Source: JALORV01 sp035429805 (GTDB lineage: Bacteria > Pseudomonadota > Gammaproteobacteria > Burkholderiales > Burkholderiaceae_F). From it: a DNA stretch of 64,000 nt. Below, piece by piece: positions 52,753 through 61,893 of this stretch (position 1 is the stretch's first letter; every line of letters begins with the position of its first letter). The translations under genes and the position numbers were made by a program. The notes under the pieces are model-generated. The model was not told the DNA's origin and did not search any database. It saw only the letters and a list, made by a program, of their open reading frames with translations. The DNA lies in assembly GCA_035429805.1 (NCBI GenBank), contig DAOMFL010000001.1, positions 62,001 to 126,000 of the forward strand. Direction: 5' to 3'.

Positions 52753-53856
52753 CTAGGCGCGGACGTGCAGGTCATCCCCTGCAAACGTCAGCGCAAGCGG
52801 CTCGATCACGACCCGCTTCGGCCCCGCCTCCACCGTGCCGGCAGCCCACGCCGCGACGCCGCAGGCCTGCGCGATCTCGACACAGCGGCCCGCCTGCGCA
52901 GCCGGCACATAGAGCGCAAACCCCGCGCCCATGTTCAGGTTGCCGTAGGCCTCGCGATCGTCGATGCCGGCCTGCCGGCGGATGAAGTCGAGCACGGCTG
53001 GGACCGGCGGCAGCGCTGACAGGCGGTAGGTGAATTCACCCGGGTGGCGCATCAGCTTGCGCCAGCCGTGGCCGGTGACATTGGCGCAGTAGTGCGGAAC
53101 GATGCCGGCGGCGGCCAGCGCCTCGGTCACCGGCGAGTACAGCGCGGTCGGCGCCAGCAGCGCCTCGCCGTACATCGTTCCGTCGGCCAGCTTCGTGCGA
53201 TAGCCCTCGGTCAGGCGCTCCGCCAGCTTGCGCGCGAGCGACAGGCCGTTCGCGTGAATGCCGCTCGACGCGAGCAGCACGATCGCGTCGCCCGGCGCCA
53301 GGTGCTCGCCCAGTGTCAGCCGCGTCTTCGGCCGGATCAGACCCACGCACGAAGCGGCCAGATCGATCCGTCCAGCCTCGACGACGCCGGCGAGCGCCGG
53401 CGTCTCACCGCCGCCCCACGCCACGCCGCTGCGGTCGCAGGCGGCACGCCAGCCCTCGACGAGATCGCGTGCGCGCTCGGCGTCGTTGAACCATTCGCTG
53501 CCGCCCGTCGCCCAGTAGGCGTGCACCGAGATCGGCGTCGCGCCGACAGTGATGATGTCGTTGAGCGCCATCGCCAGCGTGTCCTGCGCGATGCGGTCGT
53601 AGTAGGTGCGGCCGGTTATGGCGCGCATCGCGTCGGCAACGAGCGCCTTGGTGCCAAGGCATTCGGTGATCGACGCGAGGTAGAAATCGCCGCAGTCGAC
53701 GACGTAGGCCGACTCCCCACGCGATGCCGCCACCTCGGCAAGACCGTGACGCGCGAGGTGTCCGGCCGTGGCGGCCGCGGCCTGCTGCGCGCGGATCTTC
53801 AGCGGGTCGATGCTGGCGTAGTCGACGCCCGCCTGTCTGTAGTCGAGTGGATTCAT
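52753..53856 (-). CDS. AIR synthase (PurM)-family protein, divergent
   Basis: 367 residues with the PurM two-domain layout: AGVDYASIDPLKIRAQQ, CGDFYLASITECLGTKALVADAM, MALNDIITVGATPISVHAYWATG, WGGGETPALAGVV and LLASSGIHANGLSLARKLAE. PurM makes aminoimidazole ribonucleotide in purine synthesis. Several normally invariant positions differ: the phosphate/ATP loop GTDGVGTKL reads ITECLGTKA. It occupies the place where purM usually lies (between miaA and hda), so it may be the functional enzyme of a divergent lineage or a paralogue. The start at 53856 is chosen from the family N terminus; the ORF opens at 53910. TACAAT at 53923-53928 on the minus strand is a possible -10. Confidence 0.78.
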   Translation of the reverse strand: MNPLDYRQAGVDYASIDPLKIRAQQAAAATAGHLARHGLAEVAASRGESAYVVDCGDFYLASITECLGTKALVADAMRAITGRTYYDRIAQDTLAMALNDIITVGATPISVHAYWATGGSEWFNDAERARDLVEGWRAACDRSGVAWGGGETPALAGVVEAGRIDLAASCVGLIRPKTRLTLGEHLAPGDAIVLLASSGIHANGLSLARKLAERLTEGYRTKLADGTMYGEALLAPTALYSPVTEALAAAGIVPHYCANVTGHGWRKLMRHPGEFTYRLSALPPVPAVLDFIRRQAGIDDREAYGNLNMGAGFALYVPAAQAGRCVEIAQACGVAAWAAGTVEAGPKRVVIEPLALTFAGDDLHVRA

Positions 53857-53948
53857 GGACGGGAAGGCCGCTTCTGGCCCGGTAGACTTGCAACTCGCCG
53901 CGCAAACCACGCAAGAAGCAGAATTGTAAGGCGCGGACCCGCCGACTC

Positions 53949-54659
53949 ATGAACCACCCTCCGCGACAGCTGGCGCTCGACCTGCTGCAGCCGCTGCGCC
54001 CTTCGCTCGACAACTTCGTCGTCGGCCGCAATGCCGAGTCGGTGGCTGCGCTGCGTGACGTCGTGGCCGGTCGAGGCGAGCGCTTCGTGCTGTTGTGGGG
54101 CAGCGCGGGCAGCGGGCGCACCCATCTTCTGCAGGCGGCCGCGGACGCGGGGTCAGGATGCTGGATGGACTCCGCCAGTGCCCCGGTCGAGTTCGACGCC
54201 GGAGTGCGGCTGTACCTCGCCGACGACGTTGACCGCTACGACGATGCCCGGCAGCAGCGCCTTTTCGTGCTGCAGAACGAGGTGCGCGCCGCCCGCGACG
54301 CTGCGCTGATCGCGACTGCGGGCGCGCCGCCGTCGCAGCTCGCGCTGCGCGAAGACGTGCGCACGCGGCTGGCCTGGGGGCTCGTCTACCAGCTGCACGG
54401 GCTGAGCGACGAGGAGAAGGAGACGGCACTGCGCGCACACGTCGCCTCCCGCGGCATCGCGCTCCCGCACGAGGTGCTGCACTACCTGCTGACGCACCTG
54501 CCGCGCGACATGCGCACGCAGGTCGCGATACTCGACGCGCTGGATGCCTACGCGCTGGCAGCCAAGCGCTCGATCACGGTGCCGCTGGTGCGCGAGTGGC
54601 TGCAGGGCGGCCCGTGGAGCGAGGCCCGGGAGCCGCTACTGCCCGAGGACAGGCCCTAG
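53949..54659 (+). CDS. hda: DnaA regulatory inactivator Hda
   Basis: 236 residues. The N-terminal QLALDLL is the beta-clamp-binding motif of Hda. An AAA+ fold follows with FVLLWGSAGSGRTHLLQAAA (Walker A GSAGSGRT) and LYLADDVDRYDDARQQRLF. It promotes DnaA-ATP hydrolysis on clamp-loaded DNA, preventing re-initiation. Divergent from the purM-like gene; the AI-2E permease gene often found between them is missing here. Confidence 0.9.
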   Translation: MNHPPRQLALDLLQPLRPSLDNFVVGRNAESVAALRDVVAGRGERFVLLWGSAGSGRTHLLQAAADAGSGCWMDSASAPVEFDAGVRLYLADDVDRYDDARQQRLFVLQNEVRAARDAALIATAGAPPSQLALREDVRTRLAWGLVYQLHGLSDEEKETALRAHVASRGIALPHEVLHYLLTHLPRDMRTQVAILDALDAYALAAKRSITVPLVREWLQGGPWSEAREPLLPEDRP

Positions 54660-54662
54660 AAT
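54657..54662 (+). promoter_or_regulatory. -10 TAGAAT 7 bases before the HAD gene
   Basis: TAGAAT overlaps the hda stop codon region and is followed by 7 bases and the ATG at 54670, as expected for a leaderless secondary transcript. Confidence 0.35.
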
Positions 54663-54669
54663 CCCGCCG

Positions 54670-55344
54670 ATGCATCTTGCGCTCTTCGACCTCGACCACA
54701 CCCTGCTGCCGATCGACAGCGCGGACACGTGGTCGCACCACGTGGTCCGGCGCGGCGGCCTCGACGCCGCGGAATACGGGGCCCGCATCCGGCACTTCGC
54801 CGAGGAGTACCGCGCGGGCACCTTCGACGTCGACGCCTGCGTGCGTTTCCAGATGGAACTGCTGGCTGCATTTCCGCGCGCGGATCTGGACGCGTGGCAT
54901 GCCGAGTTCATGGACCGTCATGTCAACCCCGCGGTGCGCGAACAGGCCATCGCCCTCGTCGAGACGCACCGTGCGCAGGGGCATGAACCGGCGCTCGTGA
55001 CCGGCACCAACGCCTACGTGATCACGCCGATCGCGCGCGCGTTCGGCATCGAACACGTGCTGGCCGTCGAGCCCGAGCAGAACGAAGGGCGCTTCACTGG
55101 CGGCTTCGTCGGCACGCACACCTATCAGGACGGCAAGGTGCGCAAGGTCGAGGAATTTCTCAACGCGCGCGGCCGCACGCTGGCGGACACGGTGACGACG
55201 TTCTACAGCGACTCGATCAACGATCTGCCGCTGCTCGAACGGGTGACCTACCCGGTCATCACCAACGGCGATGCGCGCCTGGTCGCGCTCGCGCGCGAGC
55301 GCGGCTGGCCCACGCTGCAACTCTTCGAAGACGCGCATGCCTGA
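54670..55344 (+). CDS. HAD-IB family phosphatase (SerB-like)
   Basis: 224 residues. Motif I ALFDLDHTLLPIDSADTW, motif II LVTGTNAYVITPIA and motif III/IV TFYSDSINDLPLLERV define the HAD-IB subfamily (phosphoserine or histidinol phosphate phosphatases). Its constant place between hda and pcnB in Burkholderiales suggests a conserved but unproven role. It starts 10 bases after hda. Confidence 0.87.
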   Translation: MHLALFDLDHTLLPIDSADTWSHHVVRRGGLDAAEYGARIRHFAEEYRAGTFDVDACVRFQMELLAAFPRADLDAWHAEFMDRHVNPAVREQAIALVETHRAQGHEPALVTGTNAYVITPIARAFGIEHVLAVEPEQNEGRFTGGFVGTHTYQDGKVRKVEEFLNARGRTLADTVTTFYSDSINDLPLLERVTYPVITNGDARLVALARERGWPTLQLFEDAHA

Positions 55345-55376
55345 CCGCCGGAACGTGCTGGAGCGGGCGTAGGCCG

Positions 55377-56756
<1,380 letters not shown>

Positions 56757-56764
56757 GCGGGGCT

Positions 56765-57265
56765 GTGAAGCGCATCGCGTACATCGGGCTGGGATCGAAT
56801 CAGGGCGACGTCGCCGAGGCACTGAACTCGGCGATCGAATCGCTGCGCTCGATCGAGCAGACCGGCTTCATCGCCGTTTCGCCGTTCTACCGGTCTGCGC
56901 CCATCGATGCGCCCGGCCCGGATTACCTGAATGCGGTCGCCAAGGTCGAGACCGCGCTCGAGCCCTATGCGCTGCTGCTGCACCTGCTTGACATCGAGCT
57001 GATGCTAGGACGCAAGCGGCGCGGCCTGAAGAAGAATGCGCCCCGCAACGTCGACCTCGACCTGCTGCTGGTCGGCGATATGATCATCCAGAGCACGCCC
57101 CTCACACTGCCGCATCCACGCCTGCACCTGCGCGCCTTCGTGCTGCGCCCGCTGCTCGATCTCGAACCCGGCATCCGCATCCCGGGCCAGGGTCCCGCGT
57201 CCGCCTTCCTGGAATCGGTCGAGGACCAGCGTATCGAGCCGCTCGAGGCGCCGGCAGCGCCCTAG
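56765..57265 (+). CDS. folK: 2-amino-4-hydroxy-6-hydroxymethyldihydropteridine diphosphokinase
   Basis: 166 residues from a GTG start. AYIGLGSNQGD, SPFYRSAPID and the HPPK signature APRNVDLDLLLVGD are present, as is LPHPRLHLRAFVLRPL. It transfers pyrophosphate from ATP to the pterin in folate synthesis. It starts 8 bases after pcnB. Confidence 0.94.
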   Translation: MKRIAYIGLGSNQGDVAEALNSAIESLRSIEQTGFIAVSPFYRSAPIDAPGPDYLNAVAKVETALEPYALLLHLLDIELMLGRKRRGLKKNAPRNVDLDLLLVGDMIIQSTPLTLPHPRLHLRAFVLRPLLDLEPGIRIPGQGPASAFLESVEDQRIEPLEAPAAP

Positions 57266-57280
57266 GCCCCGGCGATTCCC

Positions 57281-57637
57281 ATGGGCGGACTGCCGGTCGT
57301 CGTCCAGACGACATTCCTGCTGATCGGCTCGAACATCTTCATGACGTTCGCCTGGTATGCGCACCTGCGCAATCTCAGCGACCGGCCGTGGTGGATTGCG
57401 GCGCTCCTGAGCTGGGGCGTGGCGCTGTTCGAGTACCTGCTGCAGGTTCCTGCCAATCGCATCGGATACACCGAGTTTTCGCTGGCGCAGCTGAAGATCC
57501 TGCAGGAGGTCATCACGCTCGCGGTGTTCATCCCGTTCGCGATGTTCTACATGGACGAAGCGCCGCGGCTGGATTACCTGTGGGCCGCGATCTGCCTGAT
57601 GGGCGCCGTGTATTTCATCTTCCGCACCCAGGGATGA
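57281..57637 (+). CDS. DMT-family protein (DUF486)
   Basis: 118 residues with four hydrophobic helices. FLLIGSNIFMTFAWYAHL and SWGVALFEYLLQVPANRIGY are characteristic of DUF486, a small drug/metabolite-transporter-like family of unknown substrate. Its stop overlaps the kinase ATG. Confidence 0.87.
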   Translation: MGGLPVVVQTTFLLIGSNIFMTFAWYAHLRNLSDRPWWIAALLSWGVALFEYLLQVPANRIGYTEFSLAQLKILQEVITLAVFIPFAMFYMDEAPRLDYLWAAICLMGAVYFIFRTQG

Positions 57638-58275
57638 TCGCGGGGCGTTATCGCTATGTCGCGGTCGAGGGCCCGATCGGCGCGGGCAAGACCTCGCTCA
57701 CGCGCAAGCTGGCGCAGCACTTCAATGGCCATACCCTGCTGGAGAAGCCCGAGGCCAATCCGTTCCTCGAGCGCTTCTATGCCGACCGCGCGCGCTACGC
57801 CCTGCCGACCCAGCTCTTCTTCCTGTTCCAGCGCGTCCAGCAGCTGGCGGACCTGCGGCAGCTGGACCTGTTCCAGGAACTGCTTTTCGCCGACTTCCTG
57901 CTCGACAAGGACCCACTGTTCGCCCGGCTGACGCTGGCGGACGACGAGCTGAAGCTCTACGAGCAGATCCTCGCGCAGCTGCGCCCCCAGACGCCGCCGC
58001 CCGACCTCGTCATCTACCTGCAGGCGCCTGCCGGAACGCTGGCGGAACGCGTGCAGCGGCGCGGCAATCCGGTCGAGGCGCGCGTCAGCGAGGAATACCT
58101 CGCCACGCTGGCGGAAAGCTATTCCCGCTTCTTTCACCAGTACGACGAGGCGCCGGTGCTGATCGTCAACACCGAGAACCTGAACCCGATCGACAGCGGC
58201 GATGACTTTGCGCTGCTGCTCGATCGGATCACGCGCTTGCGCGGACGCCGCGAATACTTCAACCTCGCGGCCTGA
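57634..58275 (+). CDS. deoxynucleoside kinase (deoxyadenosine/deoxyguanosine kinase family)
   Basis: 213 residues. P-loop VAVEGPIGAGKTSLTRKLA, the substrate-side region LEKPEANPFLERFY, PTQLFFLFQRVQQL and the lid QRRGNPVEARVSEEYL. It phosphorylates deoxynucleosides for salvage. It precedes panB as usual in this lineage. Confidence 0.87.
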   Translation: MIAGRYRYVAVEGPIGAGKTSLTRKLAQHFNGHTLLEKPEANPFLERFYADRARYALPTQLFFLFQRVQQLADLRQLDLFQELLFADFLLDKDPLFARLTLADDELKLYEQILAQLRPQTPPPDLVIYLQAPAGTLAERVQRRGNPVEARVSEEYLATLAESYSRFFHQYDEAPVLIVNTENLNPIDSGDDFALLLDRITRLRGRREYFNLAA

Positions 58276-58276
58276 C

Positions 58277-59107
58277 ATGAGCACGCATCCGCAGACGCCC
58301 GACGCCCTATCGCGCAGGCCGGTTTCGCTGCCGCGACTGCGCGAGATGCGCGCGGCCGGGGAGCCGATCGCGATGCTCACCTGCTACGACGCCAGCTTCG
58401 CGCGCCTGCTGGATGCGGCCGGCGTCGACTGCGTGCTGGTGGGCGACTCGCTCGGCATGGTGGTGCAGGGGCTCGATTCGACGCTGCCGGTCACTGTGGC
58501 CGATGTGGCCTATCACACACGCTGCGTGGCGCGCGGGCTTGCCGCCGCCTGGCTGATCGCCGACATGCCTTTCGGCAGTTACCAGGCCGGACCCGAGCAG
58601 GCGCTGGCCCATGCGGTGGAGCTGATGCAGGCCGGCGCCAAGATGGTCAAGCTCGAAGGCGGCGCCTGGCTGGCGCCGACCGTGGCCTTCCTGGTCGAGC
58701 GCGGCATCCCGGTGTGCGGTCACCTCGGCCTGACGCCCCAGTCGGTGCACGCGCTTGGCGGCTATCGCATCCAGGGCCGGACCGAGAGCGACGCGGAGCG
58801 GCTGATCGCCGACGCGCGCGCACTGGATGCCGCCGGCGCAGCGATGCTCGTGCTCGAACTGATTCCCGCCGCGCTGGCTGCGCGGGTCACGCAGGCCGTC
58901 GGCATGCCGACGATCGGCATCGGCGCCGGTGCCGGCGTGTCCGGCCAGGTGCTGGTGCTGCACGACATGCTCGACGTCTACCCGGGCAAGAAACCCCGAT
59001 TCGTGCGCAACTTCATGCAGGGCCAGCCGACGATCGGCAGCGCAGTCGCCGCCTACGTGACCGCCGTCAAGGACCGCAGCTTCCCCGGCCCGGAACACGG
59101 CTACTGA
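58277..59107 (+). CDS. panB: 3-methyl-2-oxobutanoate hydroxymethyltransferase
   Basis: 276 residues. MLTCYDASFARLLDAAG, LVGDSLGMVVQG, DMPFGSYQ, KLEGGAW and GHLGLTPQSVHALGGY are canonical. It adds a hydroxymethyl group from methylene-THF to ketoisovalerate to give ketopantoate, first step to pantothenate. Confidence 0.95.
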   Translation: MSTHPQTPDALSRRPVSLPRLREMRAAGEPIAMLTCYDASFARLLDAAGVDCVLVGDSLGMVVQGLDSTLPVTVADVAYHTRCVARGLAAAWLIADMPFGSYQAGPEQALAHAVELMQAGAKMVKLEGGAWLAPTVAFLVERGIPVCGHLGLTPQSVHALGGYRIQGRTESDAERLIADARALDAAGAAMLVLELIPAALAARVTQAVGMPTIGIGAGAGVSGQVLVLHDMLDVYPGKKPRFVRNFMQGQPTIGSAVAAYVTAVKDRSFPGPEHGY

Positions 59108-59161
59108 ACGGCCGGCGGTGCCTCTACAATCCGCGGCCGTTGCCACCGCGGGTCCGACACG

Positions 59162-60004
59162 ATGAAAGTCGTCCACACGATCGAAGCGCTGCGCGACCAG
59201 CTGCGCGGGCAGAACCGCATCGCGTTCGTCCCGACGATGGGAAACCTGCACGCGGCGCACCTGTCGCTGATGGCGATGGCGCACCAGCACGGCGACCCGG
59301 TCGTGGCGTCGATTTTCGTCAACCGGCTGCAGTTCGGTCCGAACGAGGACTTCGACAAGTACCCCCGCACGCTGCAGGACGACATCGACAAGCTGCAGCA
59401 GCAGAACCGCGTCTACGTGCTGTTCGCGCCGAACGAGCAGGAGATGTACCCGGAGCCGCAGAGCTACCGGGTGCAGCCGCCGCACGACCTCGGCGACATC
59501 CTCGAGGGCGAATTCCGCCCCGGGTTCTTCATCGGCGTCTCCACCGTGGTGCTGAAGCTTTTCTCGTGCGTGCAGCCGCGGGTCGCGGTGTTCGGCAAGA
59601 AGGACTATCAGCAGCTGATGATCGTGCGCAACATGTGCCGGCAGTTCGCGCTGCCCACGGAGATCATTCCGCACGAGACCGTGCGCGATCCGGACGGTCT
59701 CGCGATGTCCTCGCGCAACCGCTTCCTGAGCGAATCGGAGCGCAGGGAAGCACCGCGCCTGAATGCAGTGCTGAACCAGGTGCGCGACCGCATTCGGGGC
59801 GGCGAGTCGGATGTGGCGCGGATCGAGCACGATGCGCAACGCGAGCTCACGGCGGCCGGCTGGAAGGTGGACTATGTTTCCGTGCGGCGACAGCGCGACC
59901 TCAAGCCCCCTTCCACCGATGAAGTGAAGTCCGGCGAACTGCTGGTCGTGCTGGCCGCGGCGAAGCTCGGAGCCACGCGTCTGATCGATAACCTGGAGGT
60001 CTGA
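59162..60004 (+). CDS. panC: pantothenate synthetase
   Basis: 280 residues. PTMGNLHAAHLSLM contains the HxxH nucleotide motif; FVNRLQFGPNEDFDKYPR, FGKKDYQQLMIVRNM and DGLAMSSRNRFLS follow. It joins pantoate and beta-alanine with ATP. TACAAT at 59125-59130 is a possible -10 giving a short leader, separate from panB. Confidence 0.95.
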   Translation: MKVVHTIEALRDQLRGQNRIAFVPTMGNLHAAHLSLMAMAHQHGDPVVASIFVNRLQFGPNEDFDKYPRTLQDDIDKLQQQNRVYVLFAPNEQEMYPEPQSYRVQPPHDLGDILEGEFRPGFFIGVSTVVLKLFSCVQPRVAVFGKKDYQQLMIVRNMCRQFALPTEIIPHETVRDPDGLAMSSRNRFLSESERREAPRLNAVLNQVRDRIRGGESDVARIEHDAQRELTAAGWKVDYVSVRRQRDLKPPSTDEVKSGELLVVLAAAKLGATRLIDNLEV

Positions 60005-60447
60005 TGCCCGCGCCCGACAGCTTTCCGGCAGACCTGGAGTACGTCGGGTTCTGGGCTCGCGTGCTGGCAGCCGTCATCGACAGCGCACTGCTGCTCGTCA
60101 TCATCACCCCGGTTCTCTACTGGCTCTACGGACCCCGGTATTTCGACGGCAGCGCCGTCACCGGTGCAGCCGACGTGCTGCTCAACTGGGTGTTCCCTGC
60201 GATCGCAGTCGTCGTCTTCTGGGTCTATCGCCAGGCCACGCCCGGCAAGATGGTGATCGGCGCGCGCATCGTCGATGCCACGACGGGCCAGCCTGCATCG
60301 AAAGGACAACTGATCGGCCGCTACTTCGGCTACTACGTGTCGATGATTCCGTTCTTCCTCGGCATCTTCTGGGTCGCGTTCGATGCTCGCAAGCAGGGCT
60401 GGCACGACAAGCTGGCGGGCACCGTAGTCGTCAAGTCGCGCCATTGA
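60004..60447 (+). CDS. RDD-family membrane protein
   Basis: 147 residues. GFWARVLAAVIDSALLLVII is the first helix with the family's Arg and Asp; YRQATPGKMVIGARIVDA is the conserved middle loop; a further helix and DARKQGWHDKLAGTVVV close the domain. Function unknown in general. The ATG overlaps the panC stop by one base. Confidence 0.88.
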   Translation: MPAPDSFPADLEYVGFWARVLAAVIDSALLLVIITPVLYWLYGPRYFDGSAVTGAADVLLNWVFPAIAVVVFWVYRQATPGKMVIGARIVDATTGQPASKGQLIGRYFGYYVSMIPFFLGIFWVAFDARKQGWHDKLAGTVVVKSRH

Positions 60448-60466
60448 CCGAAGCTCGTCCCCGGGT

Positions 60467-60495
60467 TTGGTGCAGCAGTCGCTTTCATAGATAAT
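60467..60495 (+). promoter_or_regulatory. promoter of tRNA-Leu (TTGGTG-17-GATAAT)
   Basis: TTGGTG (60467-60472) and GATAAT (60490-60495) are separated by 17 bp and end 10 bases before the mature tRNA 5' end. This is the best-spaced promoter seen in the window. Confidence 0.65.
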
Positions 60496-60505
60496 TCGCC
60501 GCCCG

Positions 60506-60592
60506 GCCGGGATGGCGGAACTGGTAGACGCACGGGACTCAAAATCCCGCGGTAGCAATACCGTAAGGGTTCGATTCCCTTTCCCGGCACCA
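60506..60592 (+). tRNA. tRNA-Leu (anticodon CAA)
   Basis: 87 nt with encoded CCA. Acceptor stem GCCGGGA/TCCCGGC, anticodon stem CGGGA/TCCCG with loop CTCAAAA (anticodon CAA), a long class II variable arm (CGGTAGCAATACCGT region) and T-arm GGGTTCGATTCCC. The 3' half is repeated 167 bp downstream. Confidence 0.96.
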
Positions 60593-60716
60593 CTCTGAGC
60601 AAAGGCGTGTTCCGCGGGATTTCGTTGCAGGCTAACCTCGCGCAGCGAGGTTAAGCTTGCGCAGCAGGCGGCCGGAAACAAAACTGCGAAGGCAACGCCG
60701 GAGCAATCGCAGGGTC

Positions 60717-60759
60717 CGGTAGCAATACCGTAAGGGTTCGATTCCCTTTCCCGGCACCA
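60717..60759 (+). repeat. second copy of the tRNA-Leu 3' half (43-bp direct repeat)
   Basis: The 43 bases from the variable arm through CCA (60550-60592) recur exactly at 60717-60759. The 5' half of a tRNA is not present. Between the copies are 124 bp without a gene, holding the hairpin TAACCTCGC-GCA-GCGAGGTTA-like stem near 60639-60659. A duplicated tRNA 3' end is the usual footprint of integrase-mediated insertion; queA begins 24 bp further on. Confidence 0.9.
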
Positions 60760-60782
60760 ACAACGCAGACCGAGGATCACGC

Positions 60783-61832
60783 ATGGCCGGTCAAGCCATC
60801 GCCGACCGCGAGCTGACGCTCGCTAACTTTGACTTCGCGCTTCCCCCCGAACTGATCGCGCAGCACCCACTGCCGGACCGCGCAGCGAGCCGGTTGCTGC
60901 ATGTCGCACCCGACGGGCTTCATGACCTCCGCTTTGCCGATCTCGTCGGGCTGCTCGATCGCGACGACCTGCTGGTCTTCAATGACACGCGCGTCATCAA
61001 GGCGCGTCTGTTCGGACGCAAGCCGAGCGGCGGGAAAGTCGAAGTCCTCGTCGAACGGATCCTGGAGCCCACGCTCGCGCTGGCGCTGGTGCGGACCAGT
61101 CACCGGCCAGTAACCGGAAGCCGCATCCTCTTCGAAGACGGTGTCGAAGCCCTGATCGACGGCCGGCGTGACGACTTCTTCGTGCTGCGCTTCGGCCGCG
61201 ACGTCCTTGCGACGCTCGACGCTCAGGGTCATGTACCGCTGCCTCCCTACATCGGGCACGCCGACAGCGCCACCGATGTCGAGCGTTACCAGACCGTGTA
61301 CGCGGCGCGGCCCGGGGCCGTCGCCGCCCCCACTGCAGGTCTGCACTTCACGCCCGAACTGCTCGCGCTGCTCGCCGATCGCGGCGTGCAGCAGGCGCAC
61401 CTCACGCTGCATGTCGGCGCCGGGACGTTTCAGCCCGTGCGCAGCGAGCGGCTGGCAGACCACCGCATGCACAGCGAGCGCTACGAAATTCCCGCCGCGA
61501 CGGCACAGGCGGTCAATGCCGCACGACGCGAGCACCATCGCGTCGTCGCTGTGGGGACCACCAGCCTGCGCGCGCTGGAATCCGCGGCATCCAATGACGG
61601 GTCCGTTCGCGCCGGCGCAGCGGAGACCGCTCTGTTCATCACGCCGGGCCATCGCTTTCGCGTCGTCGACCGCCTGATCACCAACTTCCACCTGCCCCGA
61701 TCGACACTGCTGATGCTGGTGTCGGCGTTTGCCGGCGTCGAGCGGATACGCCGGGCGTACGCGCACGCCATCGCCGGTCGCTACCGCTTCTTCAGTTACG
61801 GCGACGCGATGCTGCTGGAGCGCGCGTCATGA
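60783..61832 (+). CDS. queA: S-adenosylmethionine:tRNA ribosyltransferase-isomerase
   Basis: 349 residues. FDFALPPELIAQHPLPDRAASRLL, VFNDTRVIKARLFG, PTAGLHFTPELL, HLTLHVGAGTFQPV and GTTSLRALESAA are diagnostic. It forms epoxyqueuosine from preQ1-tRNA; queG elsewhere in the window acts next. The partial tRNA copy lies just upstream. Confidence 0.95.
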   Translation: MAGQAIADRELTLANFDFALPPELIAQHPLPDRAASRLLHVAPDGLHDLRFADLVGLLDRDDLLVFNDTRVIKARLFGRKPSGGKVEVLVERILEPTLALALVRTSHRPVTGSRILFEDGVEALIDGRRDDFFVLRFGRDVLATLDAQGHVPLPPYIGHADSATDVERYQTVYAARPGAVAAPTAGLHFTPELLALLADRGVQQAHLTLHVGAGTFQPVRSERLADHRMHSERYEIPAATAQAVNAARREHHRVVAVGTTSLRALESAASNDGSVRAGAAETALFITPGHRFRVVDRLITNFHLPRSTLLMLVSAFAGVERIRRAYAHAIAGRYRFFSYGDAMLLERAS

Positions 61833-61893
61833 GCCCGGTGCCGGGCCGCCTTCATTCCACTCGCGCAAGGCCATGGAGAGCGGAGGCTTCTCG

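Noticed and set aside
58307..59839. 510-codon minus-strand ORF opposite panB and panC
   Set aside because: Antisense shadow; His/Arg/Val-rich without motifs.
60593..60782. Intact integrative element or integrase at tRNA-Leu
   Set aside because: Only 124 bp lie between the repeats and no integrase ORF is present in the window.
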